The notes below the pieces were generated by a model. The model did not search any database. It saw only the letters and a program-made list of their open reading frames with translations, and was not told the origin of the DNA. Positions 35,821-44,756 of a stretch of DNA of 58,028 bases are shown in pieces; positions within the stretch are counted from its first letter, which is position 1; the number at the start of each line of letters is the position of its first letter. Source of the stretch: Cacconaster sp045642485 (GTDB lineage: Bacteria; Bacteroidota; Bacteroidia; Bacteroidales; UBA932); assembly GCA_045642485.1 (NCBI GenBank), contig JAZUIV010000042.1:1-58028 (forward strand). The letters run 5' to 3'. The translations under genes and the position numbers were made by a program.

Positions 35821-36369
35821 TTATTCTTTAGTTACTTGCGCAAAATTCAGTTCAAGCAGGGTCTTTCTTCCAAAGATTTTGACCGTTACCTTGAGTTTAC
35901 GTTTGTCGGAGGTGATTTCTTCGATTGTACCGTCAAACCCGTTGAAAGGCCCGTCTGTAATCTTGACGGCTTCACCGATGACGAAAGGAGTTTCCGTCTC
36001 GGCGTCGGTTGACGCGAATTCATCGACACGACCCATAATTCTGTCCATTTCGGATTTCCGAACCGGAACAGGGGTGTGGTCTTTGCCTTCGCTCAGGAAA
36101 CCCGCCACATACGTGATGTTGCGGAGAACGTGCTGGATTTCACCTGTCATCACTGCCTCGACGAGGAGATAACCGGGATAGAACAACCGTTCCGCAAGAA
36201 CGCGTTTCCCGTTTTTGACCTGGTAGTACTTTTCAGTAGGAATCAGAACCTGGGTAAGGTATTCGTTCAGACCGAGTGCATCGATTTCTTTTTCGATGTA
36301 CTCTTTGGCTTTCTTCTCCTTACCTCCGGCAGTACGGACTACATACCACTTCCTGGCAACTTCACTCAT
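35821..36369 (-). CDS. nusG: Transcription termination/antitermination protein NusG
   Basis: 182 residues with the NGN domain (WYVVRTAGGKEKKAKEYI, LFYPGYLLVEA) and a C-terminal KOW motif (FVIGEAVKITDGPFNGFDGTIEEI). Binds RNA polymerase and couples to Rho or S10. An acidic linker of about 25 residues between the two domains is somewhat long. 8 bp after secE. Confidence 0.97.
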   Translation of the reverse strand: MSEVARKWYVVRTAGGKEKKAKEYIEKEIDALGLNEYLTQVLIPTEKYYQVKNGKRVLAERLFYPGYLLVEAVMTGEIQHVLRNITYVAGFLSEGKDHTPVPVRKSEMDRIMGRVDEFASTDAETETPFVIGEAVKITDGPFNGFDGTIEEITSDKRKLKVTVKIFGRKTLLELNFAQVTKE

Positions 36370-36377
36370 GGCAATCT

Positions 36378-36566
36378 CTATAATTGGTAGAGGCCGGTCA
36401 TAACGGTCTTGATTACGAAATCGATGGCCCAGATAACGGCAGCCAGGATTATGGTAGCTACCATAACCAGAATGGCAGAACTCTGGAGAGAACTCCAGGT
36501 AGGCCAGGTAACCTTTGTCGTCAGCTCTTTGTAAGATTCCCTTACATAAGTTCCAAATTTGCTCAT
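36378..36566 (-). CDS. secE: Preprotein translocase subunit SecE
   Basis: 62-residue single-span subunit of SecYEG. Start at 36566 (MSKFGTYVRESYKEL) is chosen; the reading from 36680 would cross tRNA-Trp. The amphipathic helix with KELTTKVTWPTWSSL and one TM helix (about 30-52) are diagnostic. Confidence 0.95.
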   Translation of the reverse strand: MSKFGTYVRESYKELTTKVTWPTWSSLQSSAILVMVATIILAAVIWAIDFVIKTVMTGLYQL

Positions 36567-36653
36567 TGTTATTTTGTTGTTGACTGCCGGCAGTATGGAA
36601 GCTTTTGCCTTCAGTCGGTTAATAACACGCAAGATGCGTAACCATCTTGTTTG

Positions 36654-36724
36654 CAGGGGAAGCAGGATTCGAACCCACATCGACGGTTTTGGAGACCGCT
36701 GAACTACCCTTGTTCTATTCCCCT
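36654..36724 (-). tRNA. tRNA-Trp (anticodon CCA)
   Basis: 71 nt: acceptor AGGGGAA/TTCCCCT, D-arm GAAC/GTTC, anticodon arm GCGGT-CTCCAAA-ACCGT with CCA, T-arm GTGGG-TTCGAAT-CCTGC region, discriminator G. 3' CCA not encoded. Placed between tuf and secE, the usual Bacteroidota order. Confidence 0.95.
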
Positions 36725-36730
36725 ATGGAT

Positions 36731-36764
36731 AAAATCGGACTTCTTGCGACAGAAGTCCGATTTT
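36731..36764 (-). terminator. Hairpin terminator between tuf and tRNA-Trp
   Basis: Perfect 14-bp stem (36731-36744 with 36751-36764), loop of six, with AAAA/TTTT ends, 17 bp after the tuf stop. It could stop part of the transcription or mark an RNase processing site before tRNA-Trp-secE-nusG. Confidence 0.8.
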
Positions 36765-36781
36765 CAAGGTATTGTCTTCGA

Positions 36782-37969
36782 TTAGTCGAGGATTCCAACT
36801 ACCTGACCTGAACCTACTGTACGACCACCTTCACGGATTGCGAAACGGAGACCTTCGTTCAGAGCAACGGGGTAGATGAGTTCAACTTTAATCTTGACGT
36901 TATCGCCAGGCATTACCATCTCAACTCCCTCGGGAAGTTCGATTTCACCGGTGATGTCAAGAGTACGGATGAAGAACTGAGGACGATAGTGGTTCTTGAA
37001 AGGAGTGTGACGGCCACCTTCGTCTTTCTTCAGTACATAAATCGCAGCCTCGAACTGTTTGTGAGGAGTGATTGTGTTGGGGTGAGCGATAACCTGACCA
37101 CGTTTAACTTCCTTCTTGTCGATACCACGGAGAAGAAGACCTACGTTGTCACCGGCTTCACCCTGATCCAGAATCTTGCGGAACATTTCAACACCTGTAA
37201 CGACAGATTTCCTGGGCTCTTCACCGAGACCGATAATCTGAACCTCGTCACCAGTCTTTACAACACCGGTCTCAATACGACCTGTGGCAACAGTACCACG
37301 GCCGGTGATTGAGAAGATGTCCTCGATAGGCATAAGGAAAGGTTTCTCGTTGTCACGTACAGGAAGGGGAATGTATTCGTCAACAGCGTCCATAAGTTCC
37401 ATAACGACTTCCTCCCAGTGGGGATCACCGTTCAGGGCGCCGAGAGCTGAACCGCGGATAACGGGTGCGTTGTCACCGTCGAACTCGTAGAAGCTGAGAA
37501 GCTCGCGAACTTCCATTTCAACGAGGTCAATCATTTCAGGGTCGTCAACAATATCAACTTTGTTGAGGAAAACAACGATACGGGGAACGTTTACCTGACG
37601 GGCGAGAAGGATGTGCTCGCGGGTCTGAGGCATAGGACCGTCAGTTGCTGCGCAGACGAGGATAGCACCGTCCATCTGGGCTGCACCAGTAACCATGTTC
37701 TTTACGTAGTCGGCGTGGCCCGGGCAGTCAACGTGAGCATAGTGGCGGGTAGCTGTCTGATACTCTACGTGAGCGGTGTTGATGGTGATACCACGCTCTT
37801 TCTCTTCGGGAGCGTTATCGATCTGGTCGAAGGACTTCACCTCTGAAAGACCTTTCTTTGCCAGAACTTGAGTGATAGCTGCAGTCAAAGTGGTTTTACC
37901 GTGGTCAACGTGACCGATGGTACCGATGTTTACGTGCGGCTTGTCTCTTTTGAAGGTTTCTTTTGCCAT
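36782..37969 (-). CDS. tuf: Elongation factor Tu
   Basis: 395-residue GTPase that brings aminoacyl-tRNA to the ribosome. GHVDHGKTT (19-27), effector loop RGITI, DCPGHADYV, NKVD and SALGALNG are in place. It is preceded on the same strand by four tRNA genes and followed by a terminator, then tRNA-Trp and secE. Confidence 0.99.
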   Translation of the reverse strand: MAKETFKRDKPHVNIGTIGHVDHGKTTLTAAITQVLAKKGLSEVKSFDQIDNAPEEKERGITINTAHVEYQTATRHYAHVDCPGHADYVKNMVTGAAQMDGAILVCAATDGPMPQTREHILLARQVNVPRIVVFLNKVDIVDDPEMIDLVEMEVRELLSFYEFDGDNAPVIRGSALGALNGDPHWEEVVMELMDAVDEYIPLPVRDNEKPFLMPIEDIFSITGRGTVATGRIETGVVKTGDEVQIIGLGEEPRKSVVTGVEMFRKILDQGEAGDNVGLLLRGIDKKEVKRGQVIAHPNTITPHKQFEAAIYVLKKDEGGRHTPFKNHYRPQFFIRTLDITGEIELPEGVEMVMPGDNVKIKVELIYPVALNEGLRFAIREGGRTVGSGQVVGILD

Positions 37970-37994
37970 AATATTATGCTTTTTTAAGTGTTGT

Positions 37995-38069
37995 TGGAGC
38001 CGATGGTGAGAATTGAACTCACGACCTCTTCCTTACCAAGGAAGCGCTCTACCCCTGAGCTACATTGGC
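37995..38069 (-). tRNA. tRNA-Thr (anticodon GGT)
   Basis: Acceptor GCCAATG/CATCGGC (A4-C69 mismatch), D-arm GCTC/GAGC, anticodon arm CTTCC-TTGGTAA-GGAAG, T-arm GTGAG-TTCAATT-CTCAC, discriminator T and encoded CCA (37995-37997). Confidence 0.95.
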
Positions 38070-38077
38070 TTTTATTA

Positions 38078-38153
38078 TGGAGCGGAAGACGAGGTTCGAA
38101 CCCGCGACCCTCAGCTTGGAAGGCTGATGCTCTACCAACTGAGCTACTTCCGC
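38078..38153 (-). tRNA. tRNA-Gly (anticodon TCC)
   Basis: Acceptor GCGGAAG/CTTCCGC perfect, D-arm GCTC/GAGC, anticodon arm TCAGC-CTTCCAA-GCTGA, T-arm GCGGG-TTCGAAC-CTCGT with two G-U pairs, discriminator T and encoded CCA (38078-38080). Confidence 0.95.
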
Positions 38154-38169
38154 CTGGACATAAAAAAAG

Positions 38170-38252
38170 TGGGCAGAGATGGATTCGAACCACCGTAGGC
38201 GTGCGCCAGCAGATTTACAGTCTGCCCCATTTGGCCACTCTGGTATCTGCCC
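38170..38252 (-). tRNA. tRNA-Tyr (anticodon GTA)
   Basis: Class II tRNA of 83 nt: acceptor GGGCAGA/TCTGCCC, anticodon arm GCAGA-CTGTAAA-TCTGC, long variable arm, T-arm GGTGG-TTCGAAT-CCATC, discriminator A; CCA not encoded. Confidence 0.95.
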
Positions 38253-38262
38253 ATTTTCAAAG

Positions 38263-38336
38263 AGCCGATGGGGGGATTCGAACCCACGCCCTGCTGATTA
38301 CAAATCAGCTGCTCTGACCAACTGAGCTACGTCGGC
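38263..38336 (-). tRNA. tRNA-Thr (anticodon TGT)
   Basis: Acceptor GCCGACG/CATCGGC with a C6-A67 mismatch, anticodon arm GCTGA-TTTGTAA-TCAGC, T-arm GTGGG-TTCGAAT-CCCCC with a U50-C64 mismatch, discriminator T; CCA not encoded. First gene of the tRNA-tuf operon. Confidence 0.92.
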
Positions 38337-38350
38337 TTTTTTTGGGACTG

Positions 38351-38381
38351 CAAATATATGCGTTTAAAATTAAATGACAAA
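38351..38381 (-). promoter_or_regulatory. Consensus Bacteroidota promoter of the tRNA-tuf-rpo operon
   Basis: On the minus strand TTTG (38381-38378), exactly 19 nt, then TATATTTG (38358-38351): a full match to TTTG-N19-TAnnTTTG, about 15 nt before tRNA-Thr(TGT). Probably drives tRNAs and tuf, perhaps further. Confidence 0.9.
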
Positions 38382-38440
38382 ATTTTTTCATAAAAAAATG
38401 AAAGTTTCATTGGACAGTACTCGAAGTCAGCTTCGGATAT

Positions 38441-40312
38441 TTACTGAGCTAATATGCAGCGGAGGATGTCGTCGGTGTTGAATCCGCACTCGGAGCAGAG
38501 TTCGTCCGGCGTGCCCTGTCCGATGAATCTGTCCGGGATTCCAAGGCCGGTGAGACGGTTGCCAAGTCCGTTGTCGGCGATATATTCCGCAACCTCTCCG
38601 TGCAGACCGCCGGCCACCGCTCCGTTTTCAACAGTTATTATCGTATCCGCCTTGCTGCAGGCATCCGCAATCGCCTCCCTGTCCACGGGTTTCAGGAATC
38701 TCATATCGTAATGAAGAACGTCAATCCCGTCAGCGGCAGCCTTTGCGACTGCTTCCGAAACCTTGTCGCAGACCGCGCCGATGCTCAGAATTGCGATGCC
38801 GCATCCCTCGTGAAGGAGGACCGCCTTCCCGGGTTTGATTCCGGAATAGGGGACATCCCTCCAGGAAGTCCCGATCCCGCATCCCCGGGGATACCTTATT
38901 ATTGTAGGGCCGTATTCCGGCAATGTCGCGGAATACATCATATTCTTCAATTCAAGTTCATCCCTCGGGGAGCATATTGTCAGATTGGGAATGCTGCGGT
39001 ATGCCGCAAGGTCGAAGGCCCCGTGGTGCGTGGCCCCGTCTTCCCCCACCAGTCCGGCCCTGTCGAAACAGAATATGACTTTCAGGTTCTGCAGAGCAAC
39101 GTCGTGGATTATGTTGTCATAGGCCCGCTGGGAGAATGTTGAATAAATATTGCAGAATGGAAGGATCCCCTGCGTTGCCAGCCCCGCGGAAAAAGTGACT
39201 GCGTGCCCTTCGGCAATGCCCACATCAAATGTCCTTTCCGGGAATTCTGCGGCCAGGGCCGTCATTCCGCATCCTGTCGCCATTGCAGGAGTGATGCCTA
39301 CTATATCCTTTCTCCGCCTTGCCAGATCGAGCAGCACCTCTCCGAAAACATCCTGAAAACGGGAGGCCTCGGATTTGCTCGACGTCCTCTTTCCGGTGGT
39401 CACGTCAAATTTTCCGGGGGCGTGCCATATGGTCTGATTCTCTTCTGCCGGGGCATAACCCTTGCCTTTGACGGTGATTACGTGGAGAATCTTCGGGCCG
39501 GGAAGGTCCTTGATTCTTTCCAGAGTGCCGGTGAGGATATTTATGTCATTTCCGTCGATGGGCCCGAAATATCTCAGGCCGAGCGAGTCAAAGAGGGAGA
39601 TTCTCTCTTCTACAGGCACACCTGAAAGGTGTTTGGCCCCCTTCACTATCTTCTGTATCAATTCCCTTGACTTTCTGGTGCCGAGGGAGTCCCACACGCT
39701 TTTCTTCAATGAGTTGTAGCGTTTGTTGGTAGAGATTCTCAGGAGGTAGTTGTGAAGGGCGCTGGTGTTTTCGTCGATGGAAATCTGGTTGTCATTGAGG
39801 ATAATCAGCATATCCGGTTTGATTGATCCGGCGTTGTCCAACCCTTCGAAGGCCAGCCCTCCCGTCAGTGCTCCATCCCCGATTACAGCCACAACCTTGT
39901 TCGGAAGGCCCTGCAGGCGGAACGCTGTGGCCATACCAAGAGCGGCGGATACGGAGGTGGATGCGTGACCGGCTCCGAATGCGTCGTAGGGGCTCTCGTC
40001 TATGCGCGGAAATCCGCTGATGCCCCCGCGCTGCCTGTTCTGCCGGAAGGCTTCCCGACGGCCGGTCAGGATTTTATGAGCGTAGGCCTGATGCCCCACG
40101 TCCCATACGATTTTGTCTTCGGGGGTGTTGAACACCTTGTGAAGCGCCACTGCAATCTCCACCGCTCCAAGGCTGGATCCCAGGTGTCCGGGGTTCTCGG
40201 AACAGCAATCCACCATATATCCGCGGATTTCACGACATAGAAGTTCCATGTCTTTCGGACTCAGTTTCCTTAAATCAGCGGGAGTTTCAATCGTGTCAAG
40301 CACTTTGTACAT
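38441..40312 (-). CDS. dxs: 1-deoxy-D-xylulose-5-phosphate synthase
   Basis: First enzyme of the MEP isoprenoid pathway; condenses pyruvate and glyceraldehyde-3-phosphate with thiamine diphosphate. 623 residues from 40312 (MYKVLDTIE); the ORF could extend to 40351 but those residues are not conserved. Seen: GHLGSSLGAVE near 45, VGHQAYAHKILTGR, the ThDP motif IGDGALTGG-LDNAG, TVKGKGYAPAE, and the transketolase C-domain with GEDGATHHGAFDLAAYRSIPN. Monocistronic by spacing; divergent from the permease at 40373. Confidence 0.96.
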   Translation of the reverse strand: MYKVLDTIETPADLRKLSPKDMELLCREIRGYMVDCCSENPGHLGSSLGAVEIAVALHKVFNTPEDKIVWDVGHQAYAHKILTGRREAFRQNRQRGGISGFPRIDESPYDAFGAGHASTSVSAALGMATAFRLQGLPNKVVAVIGDGALTGGLAFEGLDNAGSIKPDMLIILNDNQISIDENTSALHNYLLRISTNKRYNSLKKSVWDSLGTRKSRELIQKIVKGAKHLSGVPVEERISLFDSLGLRYFGPIDGNDINILTGTLERIKDLPGPKILHVITVKGKGYAPAEENQTIWHAPGKFDVTTGKRTSSKSEASRFQDVFGEVLLDLARRRKDIVGITPAMATGCGMTALAAEFPERTFDVGIAEGHAVTFSAGLATQGILPFCNIYSTFSQRAYDNIIHDVALQNLKVIFCFDRAGLVGEDGATHHGAFDLAAYRSIPNLTICSPRDELELKNMMYSATLPEYGPTIIRYPRGCGIGTSWRDVPYSGIKPGKAVLLHEGCGIAILSIGAVCDKVSEAVAKAAADGIDVLHYDMRFLKPVDREAIADACSKADTIITVENGAVAGGLHGEVAEYIADNGLGNRLTGLGIPDRFIGQGTPDELCSECGFNTDDILRCILAQ

Positions 40313-40358
40313 ACGGTGCGAAGTTACAAAAAAGACAGGAAATTCCGTCATTGTTTTC

Positions 40359-40366
40359 TATCTTTG
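40359..40366 (+). promoter_or_regulatory. -7 element directly before the YfcC-like permease
   Basis: TATCTTTG fits TAnnTTTG and ends six nt before the ATG at 40373, so the mRNA is predicted to be leaderless. No good TTTG -33 box. Confidence 0.55.
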
Positions 40367-40372
40367 CAAATA

Positions 40373-41647
40373 ATGAAGAAAAGTTTCCCGAATACTTTCG
40401 TCATAGTCGGTATCCTCATCCTGCTGGCTGCAGCCGCCACCTGGATCGTTCCCGGTTCAAAGCCCCAGACATGGCAGGTGTTCGCCGCATTGTACAACGG
40501 GTTTGTCAAGCAGGCCGGAATCATTGTTTTCATACTCATAGTGGGAGGGACTTTCCATATTCTGGATGAAACAGGGTCGGTTTCCTACGGGATACGCAGA
40601 TTCATCAGAAAGTTCGGACAATATGACAGGCTGTTCATCTCCGGCATTACGGTATTATTCTCCGCCTGCGGTGCGATATTCGGGATGAGCGAGGAAACCA
40701 TTCCCTTCGTGGGGATAATGGCACCGATGCTTATCAGTCTCGGATATGATGCTATTCTGGGATTTATGTCAGTGTATATCGCGGCCAACATCGGGTTCTC
40801 GGCGGCCTTTCTCAACCCATTCACCGTCGGTATAGCCCAGCAGATGTCCGGTCTGCAAATGTTTTCCGGCATTGGATACAGAATCTTCTGCTGGGCTCTG
40901 CTGACGGGATTCCTCATTGTATTCGAACTGCTGTACGCAAAAAGTATCAGACGTCCTGCAAACGTTTCCGAAACGCCAATAGCGGGCAATGATGGGCGAG
41001 AATGGCGCAAGGTGTTCATTCTCATCCTTTTTGCCATGACCGTCATAGCATTGGTCATAGGCGCCACCTGTTTTGACTGGTATCTTCCGGAGATAGCCGC
41101 CCTGTTTCTCGCATTCGGCATCCTGACCGGAATCATCGGAAAGTCAAGCGCCAACCGCATGGCTGATAATTTTGTGGCCGGAGCGGGTGAATTGCTGGGA
41201 GCAGCTCTCATCGTGGGCCTGGCGAGCGGCATAATCATAATCCTTCAGGACGGCGGAATAATCGATATGATATTCAGTTCGATGCGGAGTTCTCCCGACA
41301 CCGGGAACAGGATATCCGACATCGGAATAATGTATGGTTTTGTGTCGCTCGTCAACCTGATTCTGCCTAGCGCCACAGCCAAGGCTGCGATGATAGTCCC
41401 GATTCTCGCGCAGTTCGCGGACCTGTCGGACATCTCCAGGCAGGCGATGGTTCTTGCTTTCCAGTTCGGGGACGGGTTCACAAATATGATAACTCCGACA
41501 TCAGGTGTACTAATCGCAGCGCTCGGGATGGCCGGAATACGATATTCCGATTGGTTCAAGATCGCATTCAAATGGATTTTGGTTTTGATTGTCATCGGAT
41601 TTATCTTACTTTTGCCTACCATTTTTCTTCCGATACAGGGATATTGA
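40373..41647 (+). CDS. YfcC/DcuC-family C4-dicarboxylate or amino-acid permease
   Basis: 424-residue inner-membrane carrier with about 11-12 helices. The N-terminus (MKKSFPNTFVIVGILILLAA-TWIVPG), the AIFGMSEETIPF motif and the ATAKAAMIVPILAQFADLSD and GDGFTNMITPTSGVL motifs match the anaerobic C4-dicarboxylate carrier / YfcC group, whose members move dicarboxylates, polyamines or basic amino acids. Start at 40373 is preferred as it follows a promoter and fits the family; upstream codons to 40316 lie on the divergent dxs promoter side. Substrate unknown. Confidence 0.85.
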   Translation: MKKSFPNTFVIVGILILLAAAATWIVPGSKPQTWQVFAALYNGFVKQAGIIVFILIVGGTFHILDETGSVSYGIRRFIRKFGQYDRLFISGITVLFSACGAIFGMSEETIPFVGIMAPMLISLGYDAILGFMSVYIAANIGFSAAFLNPFTVGIAQQMSGLQMFSGIGYRIFCWALLTGFLIVFELLYAKSIRRPANVSETPIAGNDGREWRKVFILILFAMTVIALVIGATCFDWYLPEIAALFLAFGILTGIIGKSSANRMADNFVAGAGELLGAALIVGLASGIIIILQDGGIIDMIFSSMRSSPDTGNRISDIGIMYGFVSLVNLILPSATAKAAMIVPILAQFADLSDISRQAMVLAFQFGDGFTNMITPTSGVLIAALGMAGIRYSDWFKIAFKWILVLIVIGFILLLPTIFLPIQGY

Positions 41648-41661
41648 CAACATACCGACGT

Positions 41662-43308
41662 ATGACTAAGATTAAACAAACATTAAGAGACAGTGCTGCA
41701 ATGCGCTGGACAGCCCTTCTGCTGCTTGCGCTTGCAATGTTCTGCGCCTATATCTTCATGGACATCCTCTCGCCCATAAAGGATCTGATGATGTCTGAAA
41801 GGGGTTGGGATTCCAGAGCCTTTGGAACAATGCAGGGAGCCGAGACCTTCTTGAACGTATTCGTATTCTTCCTGATTTTCGCAGGAATCATCCTCGACAA
41901 GATGGGGGTGAGATTCACCTCCGTCCTGTCCGGAGCGGTAATGCTTGCTGGCGCGGGCATAGAATATTGGGCGATTTCCGAGGCCTTCATCGGGAGCATT
42001 GCTGATGTCTGGCTCCAGAACCATATGAACTATATACCCGGATTCGACGAACTCGGGATTTCACCATTCTATAGAGGTATGCCCAGCAGCGCGAAACTGT
42101 CCGCCATCGGATTTATGATTTTCGGCTGCGGTTCAGAGATGGGAGGCATTACGGTCAGCCGAGGCATCGTAAAATGGTTCAAGGGCAGGGAGACAGCCCT
42201 GGCAATGGGATCAGAGATGGCTCTGGCACGTCTTGGGGTAGCAACTTGCATGATTTTCTCCCCATTTTTCGCACGCTTGGGAGGCCATATCGACGTATCT
42301 CGCTCTGTCGCATTCGGGGTTGTGCTCCTGTGTATCGCCTTGATTATGTTCGTGGTGTATTTCTTCATGGACAAGAAACTTGATGCCCAGACAGGAGAAG
42401 CCGAGGAGAAAGATGACCCGTTCAAACTGTCCGACATCGGCAAGATTCTCAGCAGCTGGGGATTCTGGCTGGTAGCCCTCCTGTGCGTTCTTTATTACAG
42501 TGCCATATTCCCGTTCCAGAAATACGCGGTCAACATGCTTCAATGCAACCTCGCCCTGACACCCGGTACCGGATTTTGGAAAGGGTCTTCTGTAACCGTC
42601 ATACAATATTGTATAATGCTTGCCGTTGCCGCCTGCTCATTCGCGAGCAACTTCTCAAAGAAAAAAGGCACCAAGTTCATCTTGATGTCAATCGCCGTAG
42701 CGGCTCTTGTAGTGTACTGCTGGATGGGTTACCAGCGCGGCTCAGCCGAATCGGTGTTCGCCGTTTTCCCTCTGCTTGCCGTAGCCATCACCCCTATTCT
42801 TGGCAATTACGTTGACCATAAGGGCAAGGCTGCCACAATGCTGATGCTTGGTTCCATACTTCTCGTCGTCTGCCATTTAACCTTCGCATTCATCCTCCCG
42901 GGATTCAAGTCATCCCCCATAGGAGGGACTATTGTTGCATACGTGACCATTCTGGTGCTTGGAGCATCATTCTCCCTGGTACCTGCTGCGCTTTGGCCCA
43001 GTGTCCCGAAGCTTGTGGATGAGAAGATCATCGGATCCGCTTATGCGCTGATTTTCTGGATACAGAATATCGGATTGTGGCTTTTCCCCATGCTGATCGG
43101 CAAGATGCTTGACTCTACCAATCCGCAGATTGCTCAGGCTCTCGCTACTAGAACGATTGATCCTGAATTGGCCGCTGTGTCTTATGACTACACCTGGCCC
43201 CTCGTCATGCTTGCCTGCCTGGGCATCGCTTCCTTCATCATTGCATTTTATCTGAGAATCGTGGACCGCAAGAAGGGCTACGGTCTTGAGGAACCCAATA
43301 TCAAATAA
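41662..43308 (+). CDS. MFS transporter, first of a tandem pair
   Basis: 548-residue major facilitator with 12 hydrophobic helices and a long loop after helix 3 (about 118-140). Conserved short stretches KWFKGRETALAMG and ALWPSVPKLVDEKIIGSAY with WIQNIGL are shared with the next gene. Start 41662 (MTKIKQTL) is chosen since it lies 14 bp after the YfcC-like stop; upstream in-frame codons are inside that gene. The anion/organic acid type MFS (nitrate/oxalate-like) is a possibility. Substrate unknown. Confidence 0.85.
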   Translation: MTKIKQTLRDSAAMRWTALLLLALAMFCAYIFMDILSPIKDLMMSERGWDSRAFGTMQGAETFLNVFVFFLIFAGIILDKMGVRFTSVLSGAVMLAGAGIEYWAISEAFIGSIADVWLQNHMNYIPGFDELGISPFYRGMPSSAKLSAIGFMIFGCGSEMGGITVSRGIVKWFKGRETALAMGSEMALARLGVATCMIFSPFFARLGGHIDVSRSVAFGVVLLCIALIMFVVYFFMDKKLDAQTGEAEEKDDPFKLSDIGKILSSWGFWLVALLCVLYYSAIFPFQKYAVNMLQCNLALTPGTGFWKGSSVTVIQYCIMLAVAACSFASNFSKKKGTKFILMSIAVAALVVYCWMGYQRGSAESVFAVFPLLAVAITPILGNYVDHKGKAATMLMLGSILLVVCHLTFAFILPGFKSSPIGGTIVAYVTILVLGASFSLVPAALWPSVPKLVDEKIIGSAYALIFWIQNIGLWLFPMLIGKMLDSTNPQIAQALATRTIDPELAAVSYDYTWPLVMLACLGIASFIIAFYLRIVDRKKGYGLEEPNIK

Positions 43309-43323
43309 TCGACAACGTTGGAT

Positions 43324-44655
43324 ATGAATTCGGAAAACAACAGTTTCAAGGCCGGAAAAGTGGCCTGCTGGGTAGCGCTGGCGTGTCTGGTGGTGCCTAT
43401 GTTCGCATCCTATTTCTTTGATGATATGTTCTCGACGGTATCCCACCTTTTCCAGGCTCCCGATTCGCTGGCACTGGGCTGGGATTCCAAGGATCTGGGC
43501 GATTTCATAGGTGATTACAGCCTGTTGTGCATCTGTGGCGGACTGATTATAGGTGGAATTCTGCTTGACATATTCGGTATCCGGATAATGGGTTCCGTCT
43601 TTGTTGGGATGATGGTAGGCGGTGCCGCCCTGGCATATTACGGTGTTGCAGGCGGACTCCCGAAGGAAAGCGCCGTGGCGATAGGGAGGGTCGGAAGGAT
43701 GATTTTCGGTCTTGGCAGTGAAATTGCCGGCGTGGCCGTGACAAGGTCCATAGCGAAATGGTTCAAGAACGGAAATATGTCCCTTGCGATGGGTCTTCAG
43801 CTCGCGATAGCGAGAGCCGGTACGGGTATCGCCCTGATTGCAGCTCCGTTCATCGTGGGAATTCCGAAAGATTACTATTCTCTTGCCGATACGGCACGCC
43901 CTGCACTTGTGGGTCTTGCCCTGCTTCTTGTCGGAGGTCTTGTCTGGTCCCTGTTCGTCTCGATGGACAGCCGTTATGACAAGGCGGCCGGAATCTCTTA
44001 CAGGAGAGGGGAGGTGTCCGCGGAGAATGCCTTCTCATTCAAGGATATACTCTCTCTTCTGAAGAATCCCAGGTTTGTGATGATAGGTTTGCTTTGCGTC
44101 ACTTTCTATTGCTGCGTAAGTTCGTTCAAGAAGTTCGGAACAGCGGTCGTGATACCGCGTTTCGGACTGGAGGCTTCGTCTGCAGGCACTATGGTCGCGA
44201 TGATTCCCTTCTTCACCATATTGTTCACCCCTCTTTTCGGCGCTCTGGTTGACAGACTGGGCCACGCAGCCAGATGGATGGTGGGAGGAAGTTTCTGTGT
44301 CCTGGCCGGCCACATCATAATTGCCTTCGCTCCTCTCGGAGTCGGATTCTACGGATATCTGGGAATAGCGTTGCTTGGTATCGGATATTCTATGGTCCCC
44401 TCCGCAATGTGGCCTTCAGTGCCGAAAATAGTGCCGGAAAAGAGTCTTGGTACGGCCTATTCGCTTATCTACTGGATTCAGAATCTTGGACTCTTCTTCG
44501 TGCCTAAGGTTGTCGGCAGGATATTCGCATCAGGTGAGGACATCCTTGCTTCAGTGGCAAGTGTGGAGTGGATTTTCCTGACTCTCGGAGTATGCGCCGT
44601 GTTCCTTGCGTTCCTTCTTCTGAGAAGTTTCAGCTTTTCACAGAACCGGCAGTAA
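43324..44655 (+). CDS. MFS transporter, second of a tandem pair
   Basis: 443-residue MFS permease, clearly paralogous to the preceding gene (KWFKNGNMSLAMG, AMWPSVPKIVPEKSLGTAY, WIQNLGL at equal places) but about 100 residues shorter, missing the extra periplasmic loop and part of the C-terminus. 15 bp after the first copy, so co-transcribed. ATG at 43324 is preferred over a TTG six bases earlier. Substrate unknown. Confidence 0.85.
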   Translation: MNSENNSFKAGKVACWVALACLVVPMFASYFFDDMFSTVSHLFQAPDSLALGWDSKDLGDFIGDYSLLCICGGLIIGGILLDIFGIRIMGSVFVGMMVGGAALAYYGVAGGLPKESAVAIGRVGRMIFGLGSEIAGVAVTRSIAKWFKNGNMSLAMGLQLAIARAGTGIALIAAPFIVGIPKDYYSLADTARPALVGLALLLVGGLVWSLFVSMDSRYDKAAGISYRRGEVSAENAFSFKDILSLLKNPRFVMIGLLCVTFYCCVSSFKKFGTAVVIPRFGLEASSAGTMVAMIPFFTILFTPLFGALVDRLGHAARWMVGGSFCVLAGHIIIAFAPLGVGFYGYLGIALLGIGYSMVPSAMWPSVPKIVPEKSLGTAYSLIYWIQNLGLFFVPKVVGRIFASGEDILASVASVEWIFLTLGVCAVFLAFLLLRSFSFSQNRQ

Positions 44656-44756
44656 GGCTGGGAATCCGTTTCATCCGTACAGACAACTGTAACTAACGTG
44701 CCCATAAGCTTAATAGATTGAATTTAAGGAGTTTGCTCCGAACTTGCAGATCGGTC

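Noticed and set aside
36567..36680. Extended SecE N-terminus
   Set aside because: Overlaps tRNA-Trp; the family starts at MSKFGTYVRESYK.
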